Source: Amycolatopsis dendrobii
Lineage (GTDB): Bacteria > Actinomycetota > Actinomycetes > Mycobacteriales > Pseudonocardiaceae
Length of the DNA: 64,000 bases
Assembly (NCBI RefSeq): GCF_014145675.1
Contig: NZ_JACGZW010000023.1
Coordinates: 29,996-93,995 of the forward strand
Direction: 5' to 3'
Shown: positions 49,901-55,223 of the stretch, piece after piece
Layout: the number at the start of each line of letters is the position of its first letter
Numbering within the stretch: position 1 is the stretch's first letter
Program-made: the position numbers and the translations under genes
Notes under the pieces: generated by a model
Databases searched by the model: none
What the model saw: the letters and a program-made list of their open reading frames with translations, nothing else
What the model was told of the DNA's origin: nothing

Positions 49901-50676
49901 AGGGCTCCCCAGCCCAGGCTGTCCAGGTCTCCGCCGAAGAGGCCCGCGCCGGCCAGTCCGACTACTACCTCGGTCGCCGCTTCCACGCCGGCGGCGCCGA
50001 AGACGTTGTGGCCCCACTTGCCGAGGCCGCTGTGCGCGCCCGCGGCGAACGCGCCGCCGATGGCGCCCAGCGCGGCGTTCTGGCCGATTTGCTTCCAGTC
50101 GAAGCCGTCCCGGTTTCCCTGGGCGATCTGGATGAACTCGGCGAGCATCTCCTCGGCCGCCTCTTCCGCGGCTTCCTGCGCGGCCTCGCGCGCGACCCTC
50201 GACAGCAGGCTCATCAGACGCGACATCAGCGAGCGTTCGATCTGCATCACCGCGGTCCGCCCGGCTGCCCAGATTCCCGGGATCAGCGGGGCGGTGAACG
50301 GGTTGGTCATCGCCCAGATCAGGTCCGCCGCGGTGACCGCGATGGAGATCAGGATGCCGTATTTGGCGTTCTCGACATTCAGCGCGTATTCGCGCAGAGC
50401 CGCGGCTTGCTGCTGGGCGCGGTAGGAGAAACCGGCGCCCATGGTGCTGAGTTTGTTGGCGTAGTCGGCGAAGTTGGTCGCCACCTCGCCGCCTACGTTG
50501 GAGACCACCTGCTCCGCCAGCTGGCTGAAACCGGTGCCCGCGGCGGAAATCTCCTGCGCGACCTGGTCCCATTCGGCGGCCAGTTCGCGGGCTTTGTCCT
50601 CGTCGCCCTGCGGCCAGGCGTCGCCCGCGATGATGTAGAACACCCAGTTCAGGCTGGGGTCCACCATGAGGCTCAT
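34981..50676 (-). CDS. Giant multidomain type VII-associated toxin/effector
   Basis: A 5,231-aa protein starting at ATG 50676 (GGAGGTGCCCC upstream). Domains in order, in residues: CpnT-like WXG100 helical N-terminus (1-135, AGDAWPQGD near 15); hydrophobic helices and glycine-rich segment (135-280); Pro/Gly/Ser/Asn/Thr linker (283-1255); alpha/beta domain with GDADV at 1415-1419; zinc peptidase with HELMHFLGLGD at 1879-1889; second zinc peptidase with HELSH at 2116-2120 and EDMAETAKFYF near 2258; three beta-rich repeats of about 500-560 residues (2326-3836); coiled coil (3836-4040); cysteine-protease-like domain (His4168 in FVFAHG, Cys4212 in LIACSTG); glycosyltransferase with Trp4419 in HAIWLGG, ASDILR at 4528-4533 and DGD at 4546-4548; helical C-terminus. 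Similar very large Streptomyces proteins are annotated with a lonely-Cys domain. I infer an exported, self-cleaving, multi-effector toxin. Confidence 0.85.
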   Translation of the reverse strand: MSLMVDPSLNWVFYIIAGDAWPQGDEDKARELAAEWDQVAQEISAAGTGFSQLAEQVVSNVGGEVATNFADYANKLSTMGAGFSYRAQQQAAALREYALNVENAKYGILISIAVTAADLIWAMTNPFTAPLIPGIWAAGRTAVMQIERSLMSRLMSLLSRVAREAAQEAAEEAAEEMLAEFIQIAQGNRDGFDWKQIGQNAALGAIGGAFAAGAHSGLGKWGHNVFGAAGVEAATEVVVGLAGAGLFGGDLDSLGWGALNGGLSGAATHGAHHAGQNLHDKLTGGGNDGGQGKGPNDPGGENGTGNIKVDPVNGPNGPGGSGDSRGFGSGDSSGSGSGGPGPGGSGGANGPGSGGSGPGGAHGSGPGSAGSGNSDGSGGPGGAGPGGATSSGSANASGSGGVNGSGPHGSGGNTPHSDGQNTSPDTNSASGSSHSTGGQNTPHDATTGGTSNSSPSSGTPNSAAGPNPSGSSHPATDGHSTNGSPSTGAPNPATNSSSANGSHSASSPDSTSTGGPNSANNAPSSAPATPPPAAGPAGHPAQSPHSPGSNPAGGAESSGNANPGTGSNPPGTANPGGSTATSPSADHAPGPNGNQSPVPTSGNPSTSPAASPAPNPGAGTDSGTSPSPGTNTNPGANPASGTNTNPSTSSGSGTNPSPGANTNPGSSPSPSPSTSTNQGPSPNPSSGTDTNPGASPVSQGPDGTGHHAAPPPSTPDSVKTGTAAPPPSAPAGPRDATPGSSAPDSATTANPPATSTNGHPSASNHPASPPAPTAPHDTGLPGFGHQDTAPHSDPSQANGSSNPTPHPSPDTAPRPSGHPSPGSSNSSPAPNGTASPGPSVHRGPETNPSPDSVRTPNTSSSSATSANPNSPDPAAAPQPKPVPPPTSTSVKGIDSTPSPAPKTTFDGANPVRTSVAGPGPTTGSPNPGPQANPPGPVANPDPAAKASPAPAADPNLTPSPAPGRTAHPGPGAEPNPATSPDSAAKPSPATTPAPNSNLAAHPGSGSAPDPVAQPGPSPDPATTTADPNPTPAADPDPKTGTDPAAGPGSRPNTPGSPRPDRTAEPAAAPATDSNPKPPAKPASAPSPSAHPAPSATGPASSPDSGQKSATSAKPATAANPTPTAASPASPPNPARKSGTATNPATAANPTSSPHPGQKSAASPKPATPANPDPDGPKNGRPPSPAKPIGTKPAPAPRPRGDTAPRRDLHTPVAAPKKTEAKPQNRNLHTPAAAPKKPNPATGPGPNAGKQPPVTGGKGDFAQHLKNFKFTVVHETGIIGDLGTRNENNQDSVGVVATVAATPDDNLQTIADKYAAGFTGNSSDGRFGLVIGINGTPGSEQAINQKIQQFRNTWDNRFPVAIIGFTWKHPSNPAIDQKTIPYGGIRETMVRNPVTEKLTGQIREAGGANEVYLHTGDADVHSFNTRTGPLFDAVNTVVQQNPEGPPEVISGGYHVRPEDGDLANRAAQLDLDVRQALAGVDSRTVYFPEPNTFVRMQGNKLENDATFGTKNPNTGNFDYGAKEGQGLVDSVLAQRNPSWQYSDHPEAIAKFSSDLAIQTNGARIAGKVGTDPNGITALTQSHANETTWSDLIGHYLGNHTALDPNLAKIAAKAAFHGITPSGPQPNRPEVFSEVVANLPKNERTSLVKGMKENVEDGKKLAGLTLATRQALVDNLSGNRPANTQTPAAAPKNNGAKTAPKPDPKTLPGPKDWNGRRDTAPVTRFSSERFDPIKKIAEQFTGNRAGLRGGQLAGAMAHIRFDVRRFEIAPGQWVREHTIPIDLTSHSGSVTPERREQFVNELRDHLQEWVNQSSRLPGGDQLHLRLDIRVADDIHPDDTSWQADPRRRIPVNLHDSTVDPDTPDTNQLNWDVRDSPFGVTHELMHFLGLGDGYQNDEMLFNREDQPGVMGPDAWHDSRLNQGNLAQIEQVSNTANIRDHHLGDAPAPNPPPHRNDHREQPDPGGKPNLHTPIKAPQDTSPGPASEPAPGTHDQQTGVQFDSERGAQAVRESNPKASETVANRVKPRQFTPDEKAAVADALKHYAPIIGDQRQNSSRAGIEQEVQHIGAVNFGIENGQLSPGMAGEYIGSHRTVNIYAMAGFDRDFGGGRREVEGMVTHELSHGLLKYALDDYIEHVGVWNEDNTPKRAPGAEPPADPKFRSDFEDFAGSIRTHLAAPGKLAADAPRRSDFIKQLEDSHPDVFAKRGEADLIRVRAARIAKELRAENLSAFNEHTGYWTADGFPAFDGERPITRYGATNPNEDMAETAKFYFLDPDRLRAEAPQRAAFFDQLVSDWTPRRDDAVLVADEQTEEEPDTRPLADRLPEFVRDGKALGSVVPVDVRGAKDVGTSIENLIHRLTPKQQHPPRIHGVDAIADSLSGPEFESFMGDGRKQMVRAGEKWYEVHVTAEPDFGSVDAGQIAKLPQPTIGDVKNEVKTTHASPNTDTTAKVVGSSYFAMFPAGPYASVGGTAQLASPSAEHTGTTTGTDQRVIRTAGDMQRADAPVTYRITVRNETGGLVGSTVDGQVGLVLSADLADLKQEQTAGPAEPKPDWVKKIEFLSPEAVDFDENALFDQVSKNLHPSVTKFGAPGRTSLREFLSRGGVRGMLGTAMQGSPVVSNDLLSPHGAHRDAVQLAARPTNVEYLGTIPGDSELRFNDSSVNGGSTTVSSKYGGEVNAIFGGGSYVPGTVGGVGGVSGSYSRKVNQQSTSGTSFTSKSTVNAKGDIGLYKVTVDLDVTTSTGEKTTVQATSYTRMGLPEAKAQGLPVPKNTPAKFKDVGARYEPPYLAAAMAAGTARPGSFEPATRVQPQIENALRNLPGADKFLPRWDKFQGDNQGSSRDISERFANLRKITSTFSAASLRGKMDSLFSQGVSAQLKRRGLFTDEYLNVTVKAKPGPGRHLGQADGRSIKNSNETSPSLTSATTTERGWSVGLEGRVIIPGATAGANLGISPTVSPLQYSDNRTWKNSGGPTVTTATGKGGSPDSQVFEHDVEFEVEITSYTRHRPWVRRLTPGSPFRVTPNVSTVAKTGDPDLPKIDGKVDLWINDGAALAKDPSEFKPGKPGVVAMTPNETPSIDDLLTQQQNQTTPKFLHVEAFANTEAVRDEALRQLQRAAGGDAVLGLPGSEARARVDRMFSPENFRGLTPKLLKQGGTANGFRYDRRVADRVGGLGMGISLSNPKLVAVSETGGGDRTYSGGSKAGYEGTHKQSVEANVQLGLTVRPIGSDTHGQGQFFGTAKWSPWQRSSGSSHEITASVDHTNRSSSDSRTVLVQYDTNVRLIAESRQEGLVNGSISRAGADVRLPGSVFVAMTEDEARAEGLLPPVEPRTPAPGKLSAPPLVGGKSSSLGSAVLEDAPNLTKLVQDARQQLGKLGDRLLPKSVLNDSMNNLQRTLDTASPEAVTSLVDGALDGGVSLVAQDPGVLWTDNYQLLLKAKILDTQFLGVKHDGSEVDHVVNSTRTDKKNSGRGSSYGGQVRGAGRGLFQDSQPKVSGYDGAYLGASGTRAKTDQTVENKTTTTALTSSSSGPSARYQHQVQFELVVARDGRTYPVAAQEATVTARSSADDHRISGDEQYHTKLYGSRTTELSAAESAPDRLEAWQQEGFGPLPKSSTVEGIRGAADVRAAALRALRLAGAGNGLTGPGTGAHNTLSSSITNETLQAHLPNMVGTPFATPDLHSSAVTGSSHASVKVYTRVVKPELAGLSDSVKLERSDQSGSTFTGEAKDTVTGEQQGNIGTGGITDPGRNTHAWGGLDVRGPVGQSDPTSSTAAAQRSVVGKDKGRTGLVGFDVEYRIVATVDGKTAAVEVRVPQSSRTRMSETDLEQSLGEPLPATLASAQDTVKKAAEDWRTAEEELEQAQRDFDDAWLSENDNVRTTADNARGLNLPADGDPVRRMRQAVQSAQNEARDVGQALRAGNDEIARLDELDEQLLSLALGEEPGSVAQSDLVARAWDAQRQVQQIRNQQADLVQQRQAAQDRAAEILAVLDEYRNNRTDHSARQDDAANRIQEAREKADEALRKWWQAKSEADSQINAHTWPRPPEDTPEQHREGTVEANDTVSGWDTDTDRPYSFGPREIQVRQITDGSGRVRAVSFLPANEHTESVERDWVAANSGTVSTLPEGATPQKFDPLLKHADETKPELSGRRFGEWADHTAAPWDDDSLFVFAHGREQSVKVTLLGGKTVRVDGDTFARIVAQAAPLAQSHSVTLIACSTGQTDGPGGLAHDFQRALSELGGPSTVHAPTKPALFGRGSATLGRAIGATAGFTAVTDGGHFRTFGNPSVQSTTDTAPPVEETRYSSPEDLVADLRRTAVDGPPPAPLLGPDLFGLYRAPEPPEFSRGHDYRNLTAGQGISFLDLLDLAKGYQLSSEHLDPANLDDNRDWTLEKERPDEQLSAWAPGDVEPLAKTTSTPLLMHAIWLGGPLKDAGTMHTFRRNFGDAADRLGDGIVPVLWTDVPRWQTELALTSTAPEEGPDPLHDVRDLLRWATEHRVQLVNVDEVFTSEHPMRTQEFYLSELAKQTGPGYAAASDILRLELMHRFGGLYTDGDNVVHGLDDVVRAARSDAGYAVHRVGGNIANSAFTMSKGHPFAASYLDQLRDNYGQTQANLMPREADSLGQSFFATPMGRVHRQSVMYRSGPVAMTETARRIGLNSALELPGMTEVRMNSDHSWLLPPQGDPAPLSDRFETLELTQRVIQTLVRGLHNRDGDLHLTAVEPAVRRHADPDLVWQAALSYIAADPELSALVRTVTDRSSYTGKVHDVPLPPAARALLTIDDSRVHYHLGEVQRAATMHAADAVLVADTPLDNLIDTLRSTDGPVPPIEVTGTGPDGRVRATAAARELAGNLADALGTGVLDRVPVKIRVSEGDGRVRIAFGPGAEMSTGTPAPTVFHGLDDGPAPATPQPWTQHGRTVGVHYSQSDVSVPSGPSVLTTDATAIRNFTEQLRTDGTDRPADAVTVRLPAAEHPAAHYLLGDSPDTALMIEELVRTATHRWWFRPTPPTGPIALSDRDGTAKLLGWVLAELGRGESAASLAENVARHERPDLVWTAARELAALHGELAEQHAVLHLHGVTDTLLGKPDAAAVLNDLAKAIRDGADVTRIAEAVEILERHGALAPVLDAPGGRALLREEITRLADRPNPDGHARDLTAVVRKLTEKNLSADAFRTALRNALDGPRTRPALHRLSVVGLGWLDRWHTAAAIRRYQAEERAASARQAAELAELAEGGPSHE
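46900..49830 (-). repeat. Low-complexity coding repeat (disordered linker)
   Basis: About 2.9 kb within the giant gene encodes almost only Pro, Gly, Ser, Thr, Asn and Ala, with recurring short units such as NPG, PSP, GSGG and PAPNPG. It must be disordered and may span the cell envelope. The strong base skew creates long spurious frames on the other strand. Confidence 0.9.
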
Positions 50677-50705
50677 CGCGGGGCACCTCCTGCGAGCGAA
50701 GAAAG

Positions 50706-51503
50706 TCAGGAAACGGGGTTGTCCGGGGTGATCGGCGGCTGGGCGGGGATCGACTTCGCCGGCTCCCAGCCGGCGGGTTCGCCCTTGACGGCGGGCAGCC
50801 ACGCCTCGGTCGGCTCCAGGGGGCGGACCTCGCCTTCGGGCGTCTCGGCGCTGTCCTCGACCGCGTGAGCCGGCCTTTCCGAGCGGACGAAGACTTTGGC
50901 CGGTTCCAGCGGGACGACCTCGCCTTCGCGAGCGACCACCTTGTGCTGAAGAGGGCGCTCGACCGAGAGCCGCCGCAAGTGCGTTTCCTCTTCGGGCAAG
51001 GGTTCCTTGCCTCGATCCGGGATCCGGGCCCGGACGCTCCTGGCCGCTGTCCAGCCGCCGCCGTCTTCGGCTTCCGGGGCTTTGCCCAGCAGCTTGCCCC
51101 GGATGCGCACGCCGCGCTGGTACTCGGTCGGCGGCGCGTCGGCGTCGGCCTTCTGGACCTTGTGGTTCAGGTCGGTGAAGTTCTTGAAGAGGGCGTTCGA
51201 TCCGTCATACGCACCCTGGTCGGCTTCGCGGAACGACGTCGCCATGTCGCCGATCGCGTCGCGGGTCGCTTCCACCGCCAGTGCCCAGGCGTTGATGCCG
51301 TTGTAGATCTCGGCCGCCGACTGGATGTGCGTTGTGGAGAATTCGTTGCCGTTCTTGTCGTTCCCGGCCGCGTCCTGGATCCGGCCGGGGTTCGCCAGGC
51401 TCTGCACCCGCTGGGCCAGCGTGCGCAGTTCGGCGCTCTTGCCGTCGAAGCCGTCGCGGCCGCCGTCCAGACCGTCGGCGTCGACGAAAAACTGGTCGGT
51501 CAC
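50706..51503 (-). CDS. Esx/EspC-like type VII secreted substrate
   Basis: A 265-aa protein from GTG 51503, overlapping the YbaB-like gene (GTGA). Residues 1-120 are a helical hairpin in the style of WXG100/EspC-like proteins: long amphipathic helices (DGLDGGRDGFDGKSAELRTL, then AWALAVEATRDAIGDMATSF) around a polar turn, with no WxG in its usual place. Residues 150-265 are Pro- and charge-rich with a repeated phrase (VVPLEPAKVFV, VRPLEPTEAWL, GWEPAKSI), and probably extended. Located between YbaB and the giant toxin, 29 bp ahead of the latter, it is likely the toxin's co-exported partner, by analogy with Esx pairs. Confidence 0.7.
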   Translation of the reverse strand: MTDQFFVDADGLDGGRDGFDGKSAELRTLAQRVQSLANPGRIQDAAGNDKNGNEFSTTHIQSAAEIYNGINAWALAVEATRDAIGDMATSFREADQGAYDGSNALFKNFTDLNHKVQKADADAPPTEYQRGVRIRGKLLGKAPEAEDGGGWTAARSVRARIPDRGKEPLPEEETHLRRLSVERPLQHKVVAREGEVVPLEPAKVFVRSERPAHAVEDSAETPEGEVRPLEPTEAWLPAVKGEPAGWEPAKSIPAQPPITPDNPVS

Positions 51504-51898
51504 GGCAGATTCCCTTCGTCGAATCCCGGCACCCGCGCCGAGAACAGGGCGTTGACGTCCACTTTTCCGCTCATCAGGTCTTCCGCGGAGATGCCGGGCG
51601 GCAGCATGGGGGCCATCAGTTCCGCGGCCGCGGCGACGGATTTCTGCCGGGCGGCGGAGACGGTTTGCACGATCACCGAGGCCAGTTCCGCGGGAGCCAT
51701 GCGTTTGTACGCGCTGGTGGGGAACGAAAGTTCGGTCAGTTCGCCGGTGCGGCCGACGGTCGCGGTCACCTCGCGGCGAGCCGAGGTGACGGTGCTGGCG
51801 GCGGTTTCGACGTCTTGGCGGGCTTGGTCGAAGTGATCGCGTTGATGCTGGTAGGCCGCCATCGCGTCCTCGAGCATCTTTTCGTAGTGCGTGCTCAT
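51500..51898 (-). CDS. YbaB/EbfC-like protein
   Basis: A 132-aa protein from ATG 51898. A long N-terminal helix (YEKMLEDAMAAYQHQRDHFD onward) and the strand-strand-helix TATVGRTGELTELSFPTSAY then MAPAELASVIVQTVSAAR match the YbaB/EbfC plan (nucleoid-associated DNA-binding fold). YbaB-like genes are regular members of actinobacterial ESX-like clusters next to Esx substrates, where they probably are not nucleoid proteins; a chaperone or structural role has been suggested by synteny. It is followed by an overlapping Esx-like gene. Confidence 0.75.
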   Translation of the reverse strand: MSTHYEKMLEDAMAAYQHQRDHFDQARQDVETAASTVTSARREVTATVGRTGELTELSFPTSAYKRMAPAELASVIVQTVSAARQKSVAAAAELMAPMLPPGISAEDLMSGKVDVNALFSARVPGFDEGNLP

Positions 51899-51916
51899 CG
51901 GTCTCCTCCCGAGGGG

Positions 51917-54900
51917 TCAGCCGACCGAGGCCAGGCCGGGCCCAAGGGCCATGGCGCCGGTGTCGGGCGGGCGGATGCCGCGCAGGTCGGCGGCGGCGAG
52001 CGTGCGGGACGCGGCGGCGGCCGACAGCGTGCGGGCGAGTTCATGCGCGGCGTACGCGGTGTGGTCGGACGCGGCGGACAGTTCGTGGGCGAGCGCGTCG
52101 CGCACGTCGCCGGGGACCTCGTGACCACGCCGCACCAGCAGGCGCACGGCGATCTCGGCGAGTTCGTCCACTGTGTATTCGCCGAGTTGCCAGCCGTACG
52201 GGAAAGCGTCGCGCAGGGTGGGCAGTCGGGCGAGCAGTTCGCCGACGCGGTCGCTTTCGCCGGTGAACACCACGACCGGGTCGGCGGGGCGGCGGGCGAT
52301 CATTTCGGACAGTGCTTCCAGGGCTTCGATGCCGGGGGTGTGCGGCGAGGTGTCCCAGTCGCCGTCCAGGTCGACCACCAGGGTGCCGCCGGAAGCGTCC
52401 TCCACGGCGGCCCGGACGAGGTGTTCGGCTTGACCGGGCCATTGCGGGGAAAGCTCTTCGGCGAGGTTGCGCTGCACCAATTGCCCCATCGGAGCCATGC
52501 CGAATTCGGAGAGGATTTGCGCGTACAGTTTCGCGTACTCCGACCGTCCGGTGCCGCGTTTGCCGCTGATCACCAGGTTGGCCTGGTGGCCGAGCGGCTG
52601 GCGTTCGCGGGCCAGGCGGCCGAGTTCGAGCAGGAGCCGTTCGGCGTTCTCCCGCACCGATTTCTGGCCGACCAAGCCGCTGAGGCGTTTCCAGCCCGCA
52701 CTGGTTTTGACCGCGGCGGCGGGATCGGCGGTGACCGGAACCGCCGATTTCGCGGCGGAAGGCAGCTGCGCCAGCTCGGCCTGAAGATCGTCGGCGGTGA
52801 GGCGGTTGAGTTCGATGTCTTTGGACGGCGGGTGAAGCGCCAGCCGCGAGGCCTGGTTGTTCACCATCGCCTCGAACAGCTTGCGCGCGACACGACCGTT
52901 GCCGAACGTCGAGTTCTTCGGCACCCGCTCGAAATACTCGCGCAGCGCGGCCAGCGCGTCGTCGGTCATCTCGTAGTAGTGCTTGCGGGTCAACCCAGTC
53001 GTGATGGTGACCAGTTCGTCGACGCTGTAGTTCGGGAATTCGATGGTGCGCGTGAACCGCGAGGCGAGGCCGGGGTTCGACTGCAGGAACTGTTCCATCT
53101 GCTCGGAATAGCCCGCGACGATCACCACCAGCGAATCGCGCTGGTCTTCCATGATCTTCATCAGCGCGTCGATGGCTTCCTGCCCGAAGTCCGGACCGGA
53201 ACCGCCGGTCGGCGCGCTCAGCGTGTATGCCTCGTCGATGAACAGCACCCCGCCGACGGCCTTCTCCACGACCTCGGTCGTCTTGATCGCGGTGGACCCG
53301 ATGTACTGGCCGACCAGGTCCTGGCGCGCCACCTCGATCATGTGGCCTTTCGACAGGATGCCGAGTTCGGCGAGCACTGTGCCGTACAGCCGGGCGACGG
53401 TCGTTTTGCCCGTGCCGGGCGGGCCGGCGAACACCAGGTGCCGCGACATCGGCGGCATCGGCAGGCCCATCCGCTCGCGCATCTGCGACATCTTGATCAG
53501 GTTGATCAGGCCGGTGACTTCCTTCTTCACCCCGGCGAGCCCGACCAGCGCTTCCAGGTCGCCCAACGGGCCTTCGAGCACCTCTCCGGCGGCCTCGCTC
53601 ACGGTCTGGTCGGCGGCCGCGAAGTCGCCCGGCGGACCGGCGGGCACGGGCTCGGCGGTCCGGGCGGAATCGGTGCTCAGGTTGTCCACGTCCGCGCGCT
53701 CGCCGCTCACGAGTTCGCCCGAGGCGTCGTTGACCACGCAATCGCGGATGCTGACCGGCTCGGTGGTTTCCACGTGGAAGCCGTCCTTGCCCGCGCCGAG
53801 GATTTCGCATTCGGTGAACGACGCCTGAGCGCCGACGCACACGCCGTTCCCTCGTGCGTTGCGCACCCGGCAACGGGAAGCTGCCAGCGGAGAACTCACG
53901 GTGATCCCGTCCCCGCTGGAATCGATGATCTCGCAGTCCTGCAAGGAGATCTCCGCAGTGCCGGCGACGTGCAGCCCGCCGCCGCGCACTTGCACCGACT
54001 TCGCCGAGGACGACGCGCTCGAGGTGAACGAGACCGCCTTGTCCGCCGTCGAATCGACTCGGAGGTCGGCCACGGTCAACCGGGCGTCCTCGGTGACCTG
54101 CACGCCGGTTTCCCGGCCGGTGTCGACGGAGGCGTCCGCGAGGTCCAAGGTGGACTGTCCGGAAAGGACGATCCCGACGCCGCCGTCCGGCGTCATCCGC
54201 AGCCCGCCGACGGTCACCGCGGACGACGCGCTGACCGCCATCGCGGTGTGCGTAGATCCCCGCACGGTCGCACGCTCGAACCGCGGCCGCGCCTGGTCGT
54301 CGACCAGGATCGTGACCGGTGAGCCCTCGAAGGTGCAGTCCACGAACTGCGGTGCGGCGGTTCCGGTGGCCTGCACCGCGTTCGCGCCCGCACCGGCGAA
54401 CACGCAGTCGCGCAGCAACGGCTCGGCGGACGCGGCGATGTGCGCGGCCTGCATCGGCGCCGACCGGAACTGCGACGACGCCACCGAAACCCGGCCCTTG
54501 CTGGTCACGTACAGGTCGACGTTCGCGCTGTCCCGCACGGTCAGCCCAGTGATCGTCGCGCGCCCCTGCTGTTCCACGACCATCGCCGGTTTCTGCGCGC
54601 CGACGATCTCGCACTGCTCGACAATCGCGACCGCTTCGCCGTTGACGCACACCCCGTTGCCCGCCGCGCCCCGCACCGCGCAGCGCCGCAGCAGCACCGA
54701 TCCGGTCTCGGCCACGACCACCCCGGACGACGCGGCGTCGACGATCTCAGTGTCCTCGATGGCCGATTGCACCGGTGAGGCGACCACGACCCCGGCCCCG
54801 CCGGTGCTGGTCACCGTGCAGCCCCGCAGCGCGAGCGAACCTTCCAGCCGGGCCAGCAGGGTCGCCCACGAAGCCCCGGACAGCCGGCAGCCGTCCAGGG

Positions 54901-55204
54901 CCGCCTCGCCGCGCACGACGTCGACCGTGACCAGCTGGTCGTCGACGCCGGTGAGGACGAACCCGCTGAGCTGCACCGCCTCGGCGTTCGCGACGAGCAC
55001 GCTCCCGGTGTTCGCCACGATTTCCACCGTGCCCGCGCCCTGTTCGGCCACCAGCGACACCATCCGGTCCACCACGAGGTTTTCCTCGTACCGGCCGGGG
55101 TGCACGCTGATCGTCGCCCCCGGCTGCGCCTGCGCCAGCGCCGCGCCGATGGTCCCGAAGGCACCCGGCCGGTCGCCGCCGACCACGAGCAGCTGTCGGT
55201 TCAT
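51917..55204 (-). CDS. Beta-helix/EccA-type AAA+ ATPase fusion
   Basis: A 1,095-aa protein. Residues 1 to about 505 are a right-handed parallel beta-helix: more than 20 turns of 20-25 residues with the C-x-(V/I)-x-(G/N)-x-G-(V/I) repeat (for example CAVRGAAGNGVCV and CRVRNARGNGVCVGA), beginning with TISVHPGRYEENLVVDRMV as in NosD/pectate-lyase-like proteins. Residues about 545-815 are a CbxX/EccA AAA+ module: Walker A FAGPPGTGKTT (Lys600), Walker B VLFIDEAYT (Asp657-Glu658), and sensor region LASRFTRTIEFP. Residues about 850-1080 are a second, degenerate ATPase (SGKRGTGRSEYAKL, LVVDLDGDWD). EccA normally has an N-terminal TPR domain that binds substrate; here a beta-helix takes its place. Cytosolic substrate-handling ATPase of the secretion system. 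Confidence 0.88.
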   Translation of the reverse strand: MNRQLLVVGGDRPGAFGTIGAALAQAQPGATISVHPGRYEENLVVDRMVSLVAEQGAGTVEIVANTGSVLVANAEAVQLSGFVLTGVDDQLVTVDVVRGEAALDGCRLSGASWATLLARLEGSLALRGCTVTSTGGAGVVVASPVQSAIEDTEIVDAASSGVVVAETGSVLLRRCAVRGAAGNGVCVNGEAVAIVEQCEIVGAQKPAMVVEQQGRATITGLTVRDSANVDLYVTSKGRVSVASSQFRSAPMQAAHIAASAEPLLRDCVFAGAGANAVQATGTAAPQFVDCTFEGSPVTILVDDQARPRFERATVRGSTHTAMAVSASSAVTVGGLRMTPDGGVGIVLSGQSTLDLADASVDTGRETGVQVTEDARLTVADLRVDSTADKAVSFTSSASSSAKSVQVRGGGLHVAGTAEISLQDCEIIDSSGDGITVSSPLAASRCRVRNARGNGVCVGAQASFTECEILGAGKDGFHVETTEPVSIRDCVVNDASGELVSGERADVDNLSTDSARTAEPVPAGPPGDFAAADQTVSEAAGEVLEGPLGDLEALVGLAGVKKEVTGLINLIKMSQMRERMGLPMPPMSRHLVFAGPPGTGKTTVARLYGTVLAELGILSKGHMIEVARQDLVGQYIGSTAIKTTEVVEKAVGGVLFIDEAYTLSAPTGGSGPDFGQEAIDALMKIMEDQRDSLVVIVAGYSEQMEQFLQSNPGLASRFTRTIEFPNYSVDELVTITTGLTRKHYYEMTDDALAALREYFERVPKNSTFGNGRVARKLFEAMVNNQASRLALHPPSKDIELNRLTADDLQAELAQLPSAAKSAVPVTADPAAAVKTSAGWKRLSGLVGQKSVRENAERLLLELGRLARERQPLGHQANLVISGKRGTGRSEYAKLYAQILSEFGMAPMGQLVQRNLAEELSPQWPGQAEHLVRAAVEDASGGTLVVDLDGDWDTSPHTPGIEALEALSEMIARRPADPVVVFTGESDRVGELLARLPTLRDAFPYGWQLGEYTVDELAEIAVRLLVRRGHEVPGDVRDALAHELSAASDHTAYAAHELARTLSAAAASRTLAAADLRGIRPPDTGAMALGPGLASVG

Positions 55205-55223
55205 CGTCTCCGCCTCTCCGCAC

